16,747 nt of DNA. It comes from an uncultured Romboutsia sp. (GTDB lineage: Bacteria > Bacillota > Clostridia > Peptostreptococcales > Peptostreptococcaceae). The first letter of the stretch is position 1. Each line of letters starts with the position of its first letter. Location of the stretch: the NCBI GenBank assembly GCA_937880075.1, contig CALFLM010000007.1:1-16747 (forward strand), written 5' to 3'. This document shows positions 1 through 9,900 of the stretch, one piece after another. Under the pieces are notes generated by a model that made no database searches, was not told the origin of the DNA, and worked only from the letters and a program-made list of their open reading frames with translations. Both the position numbers and the translations under genes were made by a program.

Positions 1-519
1 GGAATAGAAAATGTAGATGTATGCAAAAACATAATTTATGAAAGTGAAGCATTTATAGAAAATATAAAGTTATTAGATATCAATAATAAAGAAGAAGAGA
101 AAGTATTTATAGAAGTACTTAAAAGTACTATAAATGACTATTATAGAGTATATGATATAGCTGACTTAAAAGAGTCTAATAGTATTATTCTAACGACTCC
201 TTATTCATATATATCTTATGATATAAATAGGCCTGTACAAATTTGGGTAGATATAGGAAGTAATGCTTGGAATATGAAAATAGAAAAAGATATAAGTAAT
301 TTAATTGTCCTTAGAAAATCATTTAAAGAAAAGCAAATATATACAAATGAAATGGAAGAATACTATAAAAAATATTATTTATACAACCTAATATATAATT
401 TGCTTATAAATGCAAAAGAAGTGTATGCTTATAAGAGCGAATATACAGTAAATGGCTATATACAAGAAAGTATACTATATAGTATATTATTAAAATTAGT
501 ATCTAAGGGAGATGTTTAA
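1..519 (+). CDS. C-terminal part of an inactivated SF1-helicase-like (AddB-like) protein, 5'-truncated by the window edge
   Basis: The frame is open from base 1, so this is the last 172 residues of a longer protein; the internal ATG at 274 is not taken as the start because coding-like sequence continues upstream of it. Two stretches look like decayed SF1 helicase motifs. Residues 61-85 (SIILTTPYSYIS followed by QIWVDI at 80-85) sit where motif V should be but lack the KGxE core. Residues 132-140 (YNLLINAKE) align with motif VI of the next gene (YVGITRAKE), with Asn137 in place of the catalytic arginine. I infer a dead helicase scaffold, the role the N-terminal half of AddB plays in AddAB. The stop codon shares one base with the next start (TAATG), implying translational coupling to the helicase. 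The identity of the missing N-terminus is unknown. An unrelated fold remains possible. Confidence 0.6.
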   Translation, partial: GIENVDVCKNIIYESEAFIENIKLLDINNKEEEKVFIEVLKSTINDYYRVYDIADLKESNSIILTTPYSYISYDINRPVQIWVDIGSNAWNMKIEKDISNLIVLRKSFKEKQIYTNEMEEYYKKYYLYNLIYNLLINAKEVYAYKSEYTVNGYIQESILYSILLKLVSKGDV

Positions 520-2729
520 TGAATAATATAAACTACAGAGAGGACCAACTACCTATAATATCTTATGAAAATGGTACTATGGCAGTACCAGCAGTACCAG
601 GTGCGGGTAAAACATTTATAGTTACAAATTTAGTTGCAAAGTTATTATGTGAAAATAAGCATAAGGGCGGGAAAATACTTATATTAACTTACATGAATAG
701 TGCAGTAAATAACTTTAAGGGAAGAATAAATAAGATACTTCAAGATAATGAAATAAAAGAAGAAAACTCATATGAAGTTATGACAATACATAGCTTGGCA
801 GTAAAAATAATCAAAGAAAAGCCAGAAATAGTAATGTTAAATGATGAATTTAATATAGCTGATGATTTACAAAAAAATATTATACTAAATGAATGTATAA
901 ATAATTTCAAATTAAATGGTGGACAAAGAGCATTTGTATGGTTTTTAAAAGATCAAAAAGATAACGAATGGAAAGATAGAATGCTAGATGCTTGGGAAAA
1001 TGGATTTTATGACCTTGTAGGAAATTCTATAGGTGAATTAAAATATAATGATATTTCTACATTTGACTTAGAAAAAATTATAGATAGTGATTATAAAGGA
1101 ATATTAAAAATAATTTTACCTATATATAAGGAGTACGATAGAAAGTTAAAGCAATATGGATTATTAGATTACGATGATATATTAATTCTAGCTCATAAGG
1201 CTTTAACCTTAGATGAAGGATTAAGAACTAAATTTCAATCTAGATATAAATATATATTTGAAGATGAATGCCAGGACTCAAATGAAATACAAGGTAAAAT
1301 AATAAAATTAATATCTAAAGAAAATAACAATTTGGTAAGAGTTGGAGATGTAAATCAAAGTATAACAGGTACATTTTCATCATCAGATCCAAAGTATTTT
1401 AAAGACTTTATAAAGGATGCAGACAATTGTTTTAGAATGGACATGTCCAACAGAAGCTCTAAAGATATTATAGACTTAGCAAATAGACTTGTAAAATATG
1501 TTACAAAAGAGTTTAATCAAATAGAGTGCAGAGAAGCTTTAGAAGCTATGGATATAAAAACAGTTCCCGAAAATATGGGTTATAAAGAAAATCCAAAACC
1601 TGACGTGTATAGTATAAATACTAAAAGATATATTACTTGGAAAGATGAAGTAGAGAAAACTGTAATATATGCTAAGAATATAAAGAAAAAATATCCTGAT
1701 AAAAGTATAGGCATATTGGTTCCATATAATGAACAAATTACACAAGTTGCAAGGGTATTGACTGATAATAATTTGGAGTTTGAAGAATTAGGACCGAATT
1801 CATTAAATAAGAGAAGAATGTTAGTTAATATATCATATATAATAGATTTTATATTAAATTGTGATGATATAGAAAAGCTTGTATTAGCTTTAGATAAAGT
1901 TTTTATACATACAGATAATGAATTAGGAAAATCAGACTTTTTAGAATTAATAAAAAAATATACTACAGAAGAACTTATATATAATGAGAATAATAAAGAC
2001 TTGATAATAGATACAAACAGTGATGTATATAAGGGATATATAAAAGGAATAAGTGCGATTAAAGAAATATTAGAATATCCTATAACAAGATTAGATTTAT
2101 TAATCTTATTTATTGGAGAAAAATTAGAGTTAGAAAAAGAAGACAGAGCAGTGATTGATTATGTATCTTTTTATATAAAATATTTATCGCTAGAAAATAC
2201 AAACATATCTCTTATAGATGTATATGAAATAATATCAAATACTAAAAATAGAGTATTTAATTATATTATAGATGTAGTATATGAAATGAATGGATACGAG
2301 CCAGAGCCAGGAAGTATAACAGTATGCAATTATCATAAGTCAAAAGGTTTAGAATGGGATTGTGTATTTTTATTAGGACTTGTACAATATAATTTTCCAG
2401 ATAATACAAAACAAAAGTTTCAAAGTGATAGATGGTATCTAAAAGATAAATATAAAAATCCAATAGCCATAGTAAAATCAGAAATAGATAATATACTAAA
2501 TAAGAACGTAGGTACAGACTATATGTATCAAAGTAAAATAGATGTTATAAACGAAAAAATAAGATTGTTATATGTTGGAATAACAAGAGCTAAGGAAATG
2601 TTAATATTATCATGTAGTTCGTATAAAGATGAAACTGAAGTTGGTAAGAAAAATAAGGAACAAAAACCATCTATATATATAAATGAACTGGAAAAACATA
2701 TTCAACAAAAAAGAAGTATAAAAGCTTAA
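519..2729 (+). CDS. UvrD/Rep-like SF1A DNA helicase, nuclease-less
   Basis: This is a 736-residue ATP-dependent 3'-5' DNA helicase of the UvrD/PcrA/AddA superfamily. Visible motifs: Q-motif Gln10; Walker A AVPGAGKT 25-32; motif Ia around 53-70 (ILILTYMNSAVNNF); TIHSLA 89-94; Walker B/motif II EDECQD 248-253; motif III VGDVNQS 275-281; motif IV around Arg312; motif V HKSKGLEWD 606-614; motif VI YVGITRAKE 685-693 with Arg690. All catalytic residues appear intact. The protein ends shortly after motif VI, so there is no C-terminal RecB-type nuclease as in AddA. The start is the ATG at 519, overlapping the upstream stop by one base, with AAGGGAG at 505-511. A nuclease gene follows 21 nt after the stop. 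I infer that it works with its neighbours as a split helicase-nuclease; general PcrA-like repair is the alternative. Confidence 0.88.
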   Translation: MNNINYREDQLPIISYENGTMAVPAVPGAGKTFIVTNLVAKLLCENKHKGGKILILTYMNSAVNNFKGRINKILQDNEIKEENSYEVMTIHSLAVKIIKEKPEIVMLNDEFNIADDLQKNIILNECINNFKLNGGQRAFVWFLKDQKDNEWKDRMLDAWENGFYDLVGNSIGELKYNDISTFDLEKIIDSDYKGILKIILPIYKEYDRKLKQYGLLDYDDILILAHKALTLDEGLRTKFQSRYKYIFEDECQDSNEIQGKIIKLISKENNNLVRVGDVNQSITGTFSSSDPKYFKDFIKDADNCFRMDMSNRSSKDIIDLANRLVKYVTKEFNQIECREALEAMDIKTVPENMGYKENPKPDVYSINTKRYITWKDEVEKTVIYAKNIKKKYPDKSIGILVPYNEQITQVARVLTDNNLEFEELGPNSLNKRRMLVNISYIIDFILNCDDIEKLVLALDKVFIHTDNELGKSDFLELIKKYTTEELIYNENNKDLIIDTNSDVYKGYIKGISAIKEILEYPITRLDLLILFIGEKLELEKEDRAVIDYVSFYIKYLSLENTNISLIDVYEIISNTKNRVFNYIIDVVYEMNGYEPEPGSITVCNYHKSKGLEWDCVFLLGLVQYNFPDNTKQKFQSDRWYLKDKYKNPIAIVKSEIDNILNKNVGTDYMYQSKIDVINEKIRLLYVGITRAKEMLILSCSSYKDETEVGKKNKEQKPSIYINELEKHIQQKRSIKA

Positions 2730-2750
2730 TATAAAGAGAGGTTATAAGTT

Positions 2751-3533
2751 TTGAATAATAAATTAAAGTATTTTATATACAGTCAAAACTCAATTAATAC
2801 TTATAAATCTTGTCCTACAAAATTTAAATATAAGTATATAGATAAAATAAATTGGAAGTATGATGACATAGAAAGTAGAGAATATTACGATAGCTTAAAA
2901 GTAGGAAGTGAATTTCACTTGTTATGTGAAAGATACTTTAGCAATATTCCTTTAGGATTAAATGAATATACTAATCCTAAGTTTAAAAAATGGATAGATA
3001 AAATAAAAAAGCTATTTCCTATGAATAAAGAAGATAATAAAATTTATCTACCAGAATATGAAGTTAGATTGAATTTAGATGGTAATATAATAACAGCAAA
3101 GTACGATTTAATAATCATAGATAAAGATAATATAGAAATATGGGATTGGAAAACGGAAAATATAAAACTAGAATATAAGAATGTTAAAGATAGAATTCAA
3201 ACGATAGTTTATATGCTTTTAGCAAAAGAGGTAGTATGTAAAATATTTAATTTAAATATAACTACAAACAATATAAAGATGAAATACTATCAGCCTCAAT
3301 ATGATGATATACCAATAGAGATTTTATATAATGAGGAAAAGCATGAACTTAATAAATCCAATATAGTTAGATATATAGATATGATAAAAAATACAAATTA
3401 CGAAGAAAATGATAAATACAAATATCAACTTACTAGAAATAATAGGCATTGTAAGTTTTGTGAATTTAATAAGCTATGTAATAGACAAGATGTAGATTAT
3501 AGCATATTTGAGGAGGACGTATATGAGTGTTAA
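2751..3533 (+). CDS. Stand-alone PD-(D/E)XK nuclease with predicted 4Fe-4S iron staple (RecB/AddB-nuclease-like)
   Basis: This 260-residue protein matches the layout of the AddB C-terminal nuclease and of Cas4. It has Cys21 in SINTYKSCPTKF near the N-terminus, GSEFH at 52-56 (His56), Asp119 in KYDLI, Asp132 and Lys134 in IWDWKT, a QxxxY motif (Gln150, Tyr154), and a C-terminal cluster CKFCEFNKLC giving Cys234, Cys237 and Cys243. The Cys-long gap-CxxC-x5-C pattern is the one that binds 4Fe-4S in AddB. It has no helicase domain. The start is TTG at 2751 with AGAGAGG at 2735-2741, nine bases upstream. The 3' end overlaps addB by 11 nt. Inference: it supplies DNA cleavage to the helicase just upstream. 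A Cas4-like role is unlikely because no CRISPR array or cas gene is visible here. Confidence 0.87.
   Translation: MNNKLKYFIYSQNSINTYKSCPTKFKYKYIDKINWKYDDIESREYYDSLKVGSEFHLLCERYFSNIPLGLNEYTNPKFKKWIDKIKKLFPMNKEDNKIYLPEYEVRLNLDGNIITAKYDLIIIDKDNIEIWDWKTENIKLEYKNVKDRIQTIVYMLLAKEVVCKIFNLNITTNNIKMKYYQPQYDDIPIEILYNEEKHELNKSNIVRYIDMIKNTNYEENDKYKYQLTRNNRHCKFCEFNKLCNRQDVDYSIFEEDVYEC
3511..3516 (+). promoter_or_regulatory. Ribosome binding site that fixes the addB start
   Basis: A perfect AGGAGG lies six bases before the ATG at 3523. An in-frame TTG at 3508 overlaps this site and cannot use it, so AddB is read from 3523. The site lies inside the last codons of the nuclease gene. Confidence 0.85.
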
Positions 3534-6500
3534 ATTCATATTAGGTAGAGGAGGAAGTGGAAAGTCTACCTATATGTTAGATAAAATAAAAGAAAGAGTT
3601 CAAGATAATGAAACATCTCCTGTAATCCTCTTAGTACCAGAACAGTATACATTCGAAATGGAAAAAAGAATGAGTAGATTGTTTACAGGGGATCAAAAAG
3701 ATAAATATTTAAGGTCTAGAGTACTAAGCTTTAAGACTATGAGTGAAATAGTCTTTTCTAACGTAGGAGGCTTAACAGATGTTAATATAAATTCTAGTGG
3801 TAAGGCTATGATAACATATAGAGCTATAGAAAGTGTTAGTAGTGAGCTAGAGATATTTTCAAAGTCAGCATCTCAACCTGGATTTGTAAACTCAATATCT
3901 GAAGTTATAAGTGAAATGAAGCAATACAACATAAGCTATGAAAGATTAGAAACTATAGCTCAAGAGGTTGATAATGAAACTTTAAAATTAAAGCTAAAGG
4001 ATTTAAGTAAAATATATAAACAATTTGAAGAAAAATTACATGAAAATTATATAGATTCTCAAGATATGTTAAATTCATTAGCAGAAAAAATAGATAGTTG
4101 TGACTACTTTAAAGATTCGTATATATATATAGATGAGTTTACTGGATTTACACCAAATCAGTATAGGGTGTTAAGAACAATATTTAAAAAAGCTAAAGAA
4201 GTAAATATAAGCTTAACTGTAGATAATCCAGGTCTAATTACATATATCAAAAGTGATGCATTTTCTAGAACTAAATTTACATATGCAAAGATAGTTAAAA
4301 TGTGTAATGAAGAAGGAATAAAACTATTACCTTCTATTGATTTAAATAAAGAAATTTTGCCTAGATTCAAAAATAGTAAAGAATTACAACATCTAGAGAG
4401 ATATTATAATTCTTACCCATATAAAGTATATGAAGAGAAAACTAAAAACATATATATAAAAGAATTTAATAACTTATATTCTGAAGTAGAACAAGTAGCA
4501 AAGGAAATAGTAGAGTTAGTAAGAGAGAAAAATATAAGATACAGAGATATAACTGTTGCAACTAGGGATTTAAATAAATACGATTTCTTAGTTCACTCTA
4601 TATTTAATGAATATAATATACCCAACTTTATAGATAAAAAAAGAGAAGCTAAAACAAATCCTATAATAGTGCTTATTATATCTGCACTTGAAATGAAAAG
4701 TAGAAGATATAGCTATGAGACTATGTTTAGATATTTAAAAAGTGGTCTTATAGGAATTGAGAAAGATGATATAAGTTTACTTGAAAATTATGTACTGGCT
4801 AATGGAATTAAGGGTAAAAAATGGTTTGAAGATAAATGGGAATATAGATTGTACCACAATATAGTAGCTGATGAAAATAACTATGAAGTAGAAGTAAGAG
4901 AAAAAGTTAATGCAATAAGGGATAAGGTATTAAGACCTATAATTACATTACAAGAAAAATTAACAGGTAAAAATAAAGTAAAAGATATTTGTAGATATGT
5001 ATATGAATTTTTACTTGATATAAATATGCCAGAAACTATAGAAAAACTAATAAAGAAGTTTAAAGATAAAGGTGAACTAGATATAGCAAATCAGTACTCT
5101 CAAGTATTTAATATAGTAGTAGAAATACTTGATCAAATGGTAGAAATAATGGGAGAAGAAAATATATCTTTAGATAAATTTGTAAAGCTTATAAGTTTAG
5201 GTTTTGATGAATATGAATTAGGATTAGTACCTCCAAGTATAGACCAAGTTCTTGTAAGTAGTGTAGATAGAATGAAAAATTCAAATACAAAATACCTTTA
5301 TCTAATAGGTACAACTGATGGAACATTTCCACTAATAGCTAAAGATAATGGACTATTAAGTGATAATGATAGGGAAAACTTAGGTAAAAAGGGTGTAGAA
5401 GTAGATATAGATAGTAAAACTAAAACTTTTGAAGAACAATTTTTAGTTTATAAAGCACTAACATCTACGAGTGAAAATCTAATAATAACTTATCCTATAG
5501 CAGACCATGAAGGTAAAACTTTAAGACCTTCTGTTATAATATCTAGATTAAAGAAGTTATTCCCTAATATAGATAATCAAAGTTATTTAATAGAAGATGA
5601 TAATAATTCAGATGAAGATGCTTTAAATAAGATAACAACTAAAGCACCAACTTTTAATGAACTTATAAATAAAATAAAAGAATTTGATGACACAAAAGAA
5701 ATAAATGATATTTGGCTAGATGTATATAGATATTATATAACTGATGAAGAGTACAAAGAAATAGCTAAAAAAGTAATAACTGGATTAACATATACAAATC
5801 AAGTACAAAAAGTAGAAGAAGAAAAGATAAAGAAATTATATGATAATAAAACTCTTAGTGTATCAAGGTTAGAAACTTATGCAAGATGTCCATTTGCTTA
5901 TTTTATGCAATATGGATTAAAAGCAAAAGAAAGAAAAGAATATTCATTTACAGCTCCTGATTTAGGTACATTCATACACAACATATTAGACACATTTTCT
6001 AAGAATATGGAAAAAGGTAATTTAACTTGGAGAAACATATGTGAAGACTATATAATAGAACAAGTTTCAAGAATAGTTGAAAATATAGTGTCTAAGGTTC
6101 CAGGATATATTCTTGAGAGTTCATCAAGATATAGATATTTAGCATATAGATTAAAGAAAATGCTTATATTTGCAATAACTATAATAAGTGAACAAATAAA
6201 ACAAGGATCATTTGAACCAAGTGATTATGAAGTAGACTTTGGAGTATATGGAAAATATCCGCCTATAAAAATAATATTAACTAATGGAGAAGAAATAAAT
6301 CTAAGGGGGCAAATTGACAGAATAGATGAATATAAAAATGAAGAAGGAAAATATATAAGAATAGTAGACTACAAATCTAGTAAAAGAGATTTAAGTTTAA
6401 CTGATATATACCATGGATTACAACTTCAATTATTAGTATATCTAGATGCAATATTAGAAAGCAATGCTGGTTTAAAACCAGCAGGAATATTATATTCATC

Positions 6501-6966
6501 AATAGATGACCCTATAGCTAAATTTGATGAAAATAAAGATGATGATGAAATAAGAGAAGAAATTCTTAAAAAACTAAAGATGCAAGGGTTACTTATAAAA
6601 GATCCTAACATAATAAAGGAAATGGATAAGTCCTTAGCAAATGGGGAGAGGACTACATCTTTAGTTATACCAGCAAATTTAAATAAAGATGGTAGCTTAG
6701 GTAGATACACAAAAGGAGTAACAATTGAAGAGTTTGAAGTAATAAGAAAGTATGTAAAAGAAACTATAAAAGATATATGTGAAGATATGCTTGATGGAAA
6801 TATAAGTATAGCTCCTTATAAAAATAAAGATAAAAATTCCTGTGAGTTTTGTGAGTACTCGTCAGTATGCCAATTTGATAGTAGCTTAAAGGATAATAAA
6901 TATAAAATAATAAACAAAAAAAGTGATGACGAAATAATAAGAATGATGAAGGGAGAGATTGAATAA
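3523..6966 (+). CDS. addB: ATP-dependent helicase/deoxyribonuclease subunit B (AddB)
   Basis: This is the second subunit of the Bacillus-type AddAB enzyme, which unwinds and degrades double-strand-break ends until it meets Chi, then prepares 3' tails for RecA. The product is 1147 residues, close to the usual family size. The N-terminus has an intact P-loop GRGGSGKST at 8-16, typical of AddB, whose remaining helicase motifs are degenerate. The C-terminal nuclease has Asp932 (GQIDRID), Asp949 and Lys951 (VDYKSS) and QxxxY at 969-973. The iron-sulfur cysteines are Cys789 (ARCPFAY) and Cys1107, Cys1110 and Cys1116 (CEFCEYSSVC), the spacing known for AddB. The start is ATG 3523, set by AGGAGG. The gene overlaps the upstream nuclease by 11 nt and addA by 1 nt (TAATG), so the subunits are probably made in step. 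Confidence 0.97.
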   Translation: MSVKFILGRGGSGKSTYMLDKIKERVQDNETSPVILLVPEQYTFEMEKRMSRLFTGDQKDKYLRSRVLSFKTMSEIVFSNVGGLTDVNINSSGKAMITYRAIESVSSELEIFSKSASQPGFVNSISEVISEMKQYNISYERLETIAQEVDNETLKLKLKDLSKIYKQFEEKLHENYIDSQDMLNSLAEKIDSCDYFKDSYIYIDEFTGFTPNQYRVLRTIFKKAKEVNISLTVDNPGLITYIKSDAFSRTKFTYAKIVKMCNEEGIKLLPSIDLNKEILPRFKNSKELQHLERYYNSYPYKVYEEKTKNIYIKEFNNLYSEVEQVAKEIVELVREKNIRYRDITVATRDLNKYDFLVHSIFNEYNIPNFIDKKREAKTNPIIVLIISALEMKSRRYSYETMFRYLKSGLIGIEKDDISLLENYVLANGIKGKKWFEDKWEYRLYHNIVADENNYEVEVREKVNAIRDKVLRPIITLQEKLTGKNKVKDICRYVYEFLLDINMPETIEKLIKKFKDKGELDIANQYSQVFNIVVEILDQMVEIMGEENISLDKFVKLISLGFDEYELGLVPPSIDQVLVSSVDRMKNSNTKYLYLIGTTDGTFPLIAKDNGLLSDNDRENLGKKGVEVDIDSKTKTFEEQFLVYKALTSTSENLIITYPIADHEGKTLRPSVIISRLKKLFPNIDNQSYLIEDDNNSDEDALNKITTKAPTFNELINKIKEFDDTKEINDIWLDVYRYYITDEEYKEIAKKVITGLTYTNQVQKVEEEKIKKLYDNKTLSVSRLETYARCPFAYFMQYGLKAKERKEYSFTAPDLGTFIHNILDTFSKNMEKGNLTWRNICEDYIIEQVSRIVENIVSKVPGYILESSSRYRYLAYRLKKMLIFAITIISEQIKQGSFEPSDYEVDFGVYGKYPPIKIILTNGEEINLRGQIDRIDEYKNEEGKYIRIVDYKSSKRDLSLTDIYHGLQLQLLVYLDAILESNAGLKPAGILYSSIDDPIAKFDENKDDDEIREEILKKLKMQGLLIKDPNIIKEMDKSLANGERTTSLVIPANLNKDGSLGRYTKGVTIEEFEVIRKYVKETIKDICEDMLDGNISIAPYKNKDKNSCEFCEYSSVCQFDSSLKDNKYKIINKKSDDEIIRMMKGEIE

Positions 6967-9900
6967 TGAGTTCTCCTAAATGGACAAAAGAACAACAAGC
7001 AGTTATAGATAGTAGAAATTCAAATTTATTAGTAGCAGCTGCTGCAGGTTCAGGAAAAACAGCAGTATTAGTTGAACGTATAATACAAATGATAACGGAT
7101 AAAAAAAATCCAATAGATATAGATAAACTATTAGTAGTTACATTCACAAATGCAGCAGCATCTGAGATGAGAGAAAGAATAGGTGATGCTATAGGTAAAG
7201 AGCTAGATAAAAATCCAGAAAATCGTCACCTACAAAATCAATTAGTACTTTTAAATAAAGCTAGCATAACAACGATACATTCATTTTGTTTAGAAGTTAT
7301 AAAGTCAAACTTCCATAAAATAAACTTAGATCCAAATTTTAGAATAGGAGATACAACAGAATGTACACTATTAAAACAAGAAGCTATAGAAGAGGTATTT
7401 GAAGAGTTGTATGTGGAACAAAATGAAGGATTTTTAAACTTGGTAGAAAGTTATGCAGAAAAAAGAGGAGATAGCAACGTACAAGATATAATTTTAGGAA
7501 TATACAATTTCTCAATGGCATCTCCTAATCCAAAAGAATGGTTAGAATATTCAGCAGAACAATTTAATATAGATGATGATTTTGACTTTTCAAAATCTAT
7601 ATGGGCTAGTTCAATATTAGATACTGTATATATGGAAATAGAAGGAATAGAATCTAGTATGAGAAAGTCACTAGAAGAGCTTTATGGTATTGAAGAGTTA
7701 GAAACTTATTTACCTAAATTTAGAAATGACTATGAAGGAATAAAAAGAATACTAGATTCTTGTAATGAAAATAATGATAACGCATGGAATGATACTTTTA
7801 TGGCTATGTCATCTATTGAGTTTGAAAACTACACTAAAGGAGTAAAAAGACTTCCAAAAGATACACCAGACTATATAACTGATATTAAAAAAAGGGCAGA
7901 TGATATAAGAAAAAGTGCTAAAAAAACAGTACAAGATATGGTTTCTTCAGTTTTTAGAAAAGAAAATTATGATATAAAAGAAGAAATTAAATATTTATAT
8001 AAAATAGTAAAATCAATATCAGAGATAGTTCTTAAATTTGAAGAAGCTTATAGCAATAAGAAAAGAGATAAAGGAATTATAGATTTTAATGATATAGAGC
8101 ATTTTGCATTAAAAATTCTTATTCAAAAAGATGAAGATGGTAATAATATACCGTCTGATATAGCGCTATCTTATAGAGATAAGTTTTATGAAATATTTAT
8201 CGATGAGTATCAAGATAGTAACTTTGTACAAGAAGTATTACTTAGCAATATAGCTAAAATAAAAACTCCAAATAGATTTATGGTTGGAGATGTAAAGCAA
8301 AGTATTTATAGATTTAGACAAGCTAAGCCTGAGATATTTTTACAAAAGTATTCTGATTATGATACAGAAAAAGGTGCTTTGCATAGAAAGATAATGCTTT
8401 ATAAAAACTTTAGAAGTAGAGAAGAAGTAGTAAACTGTGCAAATTACATATTTGAAAATACTATGAGTAAGCAAATAGGTGATATTGATTATACTGAAGA
8501 AGAAAGACTTAATTTAGGTGCATCATTCAAAGAAAATGAAGAAGAAAATGCTATAGTTGGAGGACCTTCAGAAATTCATATAATACAAACTAAAACAAGT
8601 CTAATTGATTCAAAAGATGATAAGGAAAAAGAATTATCCGATGAAGAGGAAGAAGAAATAGACAATATTCAAATCGAAGCTAGAATGGTCGGTAAAATAA
8701 TAAAAGATATGATGAAGCCAAAGGAAGATGGAAAAATTCAAATGGTTTATGATAAGAAATTAGATGATTATAGACCAGTAGAATTTAAAGATATAGTAAT
8801 TTTACTTAGAGCTACATCTGCTTGGGCACCAGTATTTGCTGATGAACTTATGGATATGGATATACCTACATATGCAGACATAGGTATAGGATACTTTGAT
8901 ACTATAGAAATTAAGACAGTAATGAGTTTGCTACAAGTTATAGATAACCCTATGCAAGATATACCTCTTTTAGCAGTGCTTAAGTCACCTATATGTGGGT
9001 TTACTCCTGAAGACCTTATAGATATAAGAGTTGAAGATACGCAAAGAACTTTCTATGAAGCTTTAGAAAGTTATAGTAAAAATGATGATGAGATTGGATA
9101 TAAATGTCTAGACTTTTTAAATAAATTGTACGACTATAAAGAAAAGTCATTATACATGAGTACAGATGAATTTTTATGGTATTTGTACACTAAAACAGGA
9201 TATTTTGCTTATGTTGGAGCATTGCCAGGTGGGTCTCAAAGACAAGCAAATTTAAAAATATTATTTGAAAGAGCAAAACAATTTGAAGAAACTAGCTTTA
9301 AAGGAATATTTAATTTTATAAACTTTATAAGCAAATTAAAAAAATCAAATACGGATATGGGTAGTGCTAAGACTCTAGGGGAAAATGCAAATGTAGTTAG
9401 AATTATGAGTATACACAAAAGTAAAGGTTTAGAGTTCCCTGTAGTTATATGTTCTGGAATGGGTAAGAATTTCAATAATCAAGACTTTAGAAAAAGTATC
9501 CTATATCATCATGATTTAGGATATGGACCAGAGTTAGTTGATTATAATAGAAAAATATCTTATCCAAGTATAGCAAAGGAAGCATTAAAAAGTAGAATAA
9601 ATATAGAGAATTTATCAGAAGAGATGAGAGTTTTATATGTTGCATTTACAAGGCCTAAAGAAAAACTTATTATAACAGGTTCTTCAAGAGATATAAATAA
9701 AAGCATAAATTCTTGGTCAAATGGAATAGATTCAAATAAACCAATATCTAAATATAAAATACTAAAAGGAAAAAGCTACTTAGATTGGATAATGCCATCA
9801 GTTTTAAAGCATAAGGATTTAGAAAATATTAGAGAAATGGCTGAGGTAGAACTTGAGAATATAGATAATCATATTTCAAAATGGGAAACTAGAATTTGGT

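Noticed and set aside
582..599. Exact tandem repeat of GCAGTACCA at the helicase Walker A
   Set aside because: It encodes AVPAVP just before GAGKT. As far as I recall, related helicases have a similar A-V-x-A-V-P-G-A-G-K stretch, so it reflects protein sequence rather than a recent slippage event.
3508..3522. Upstream in-frame TTG as addB start
   Set aside because: It overlaps the AGGAGG that must act as ribosome binding site; the ATG at 3523 has ideal spacing and gives the canonical N-terminus.
2751..3533. Cas4 of a CRISPR-Cas locus
   Set aside because: No repeats, spacers or other cas genes are visible, and the neighbours are a helicase and addB.
4158..4370. Minus-strand open frames inside addB and other large genes
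   Set aside because: They lie within well-supported genes on the other strand, have no ribosome binding sites or recognisable domains, and are expected as shadows in A+T-rich coding DNA.
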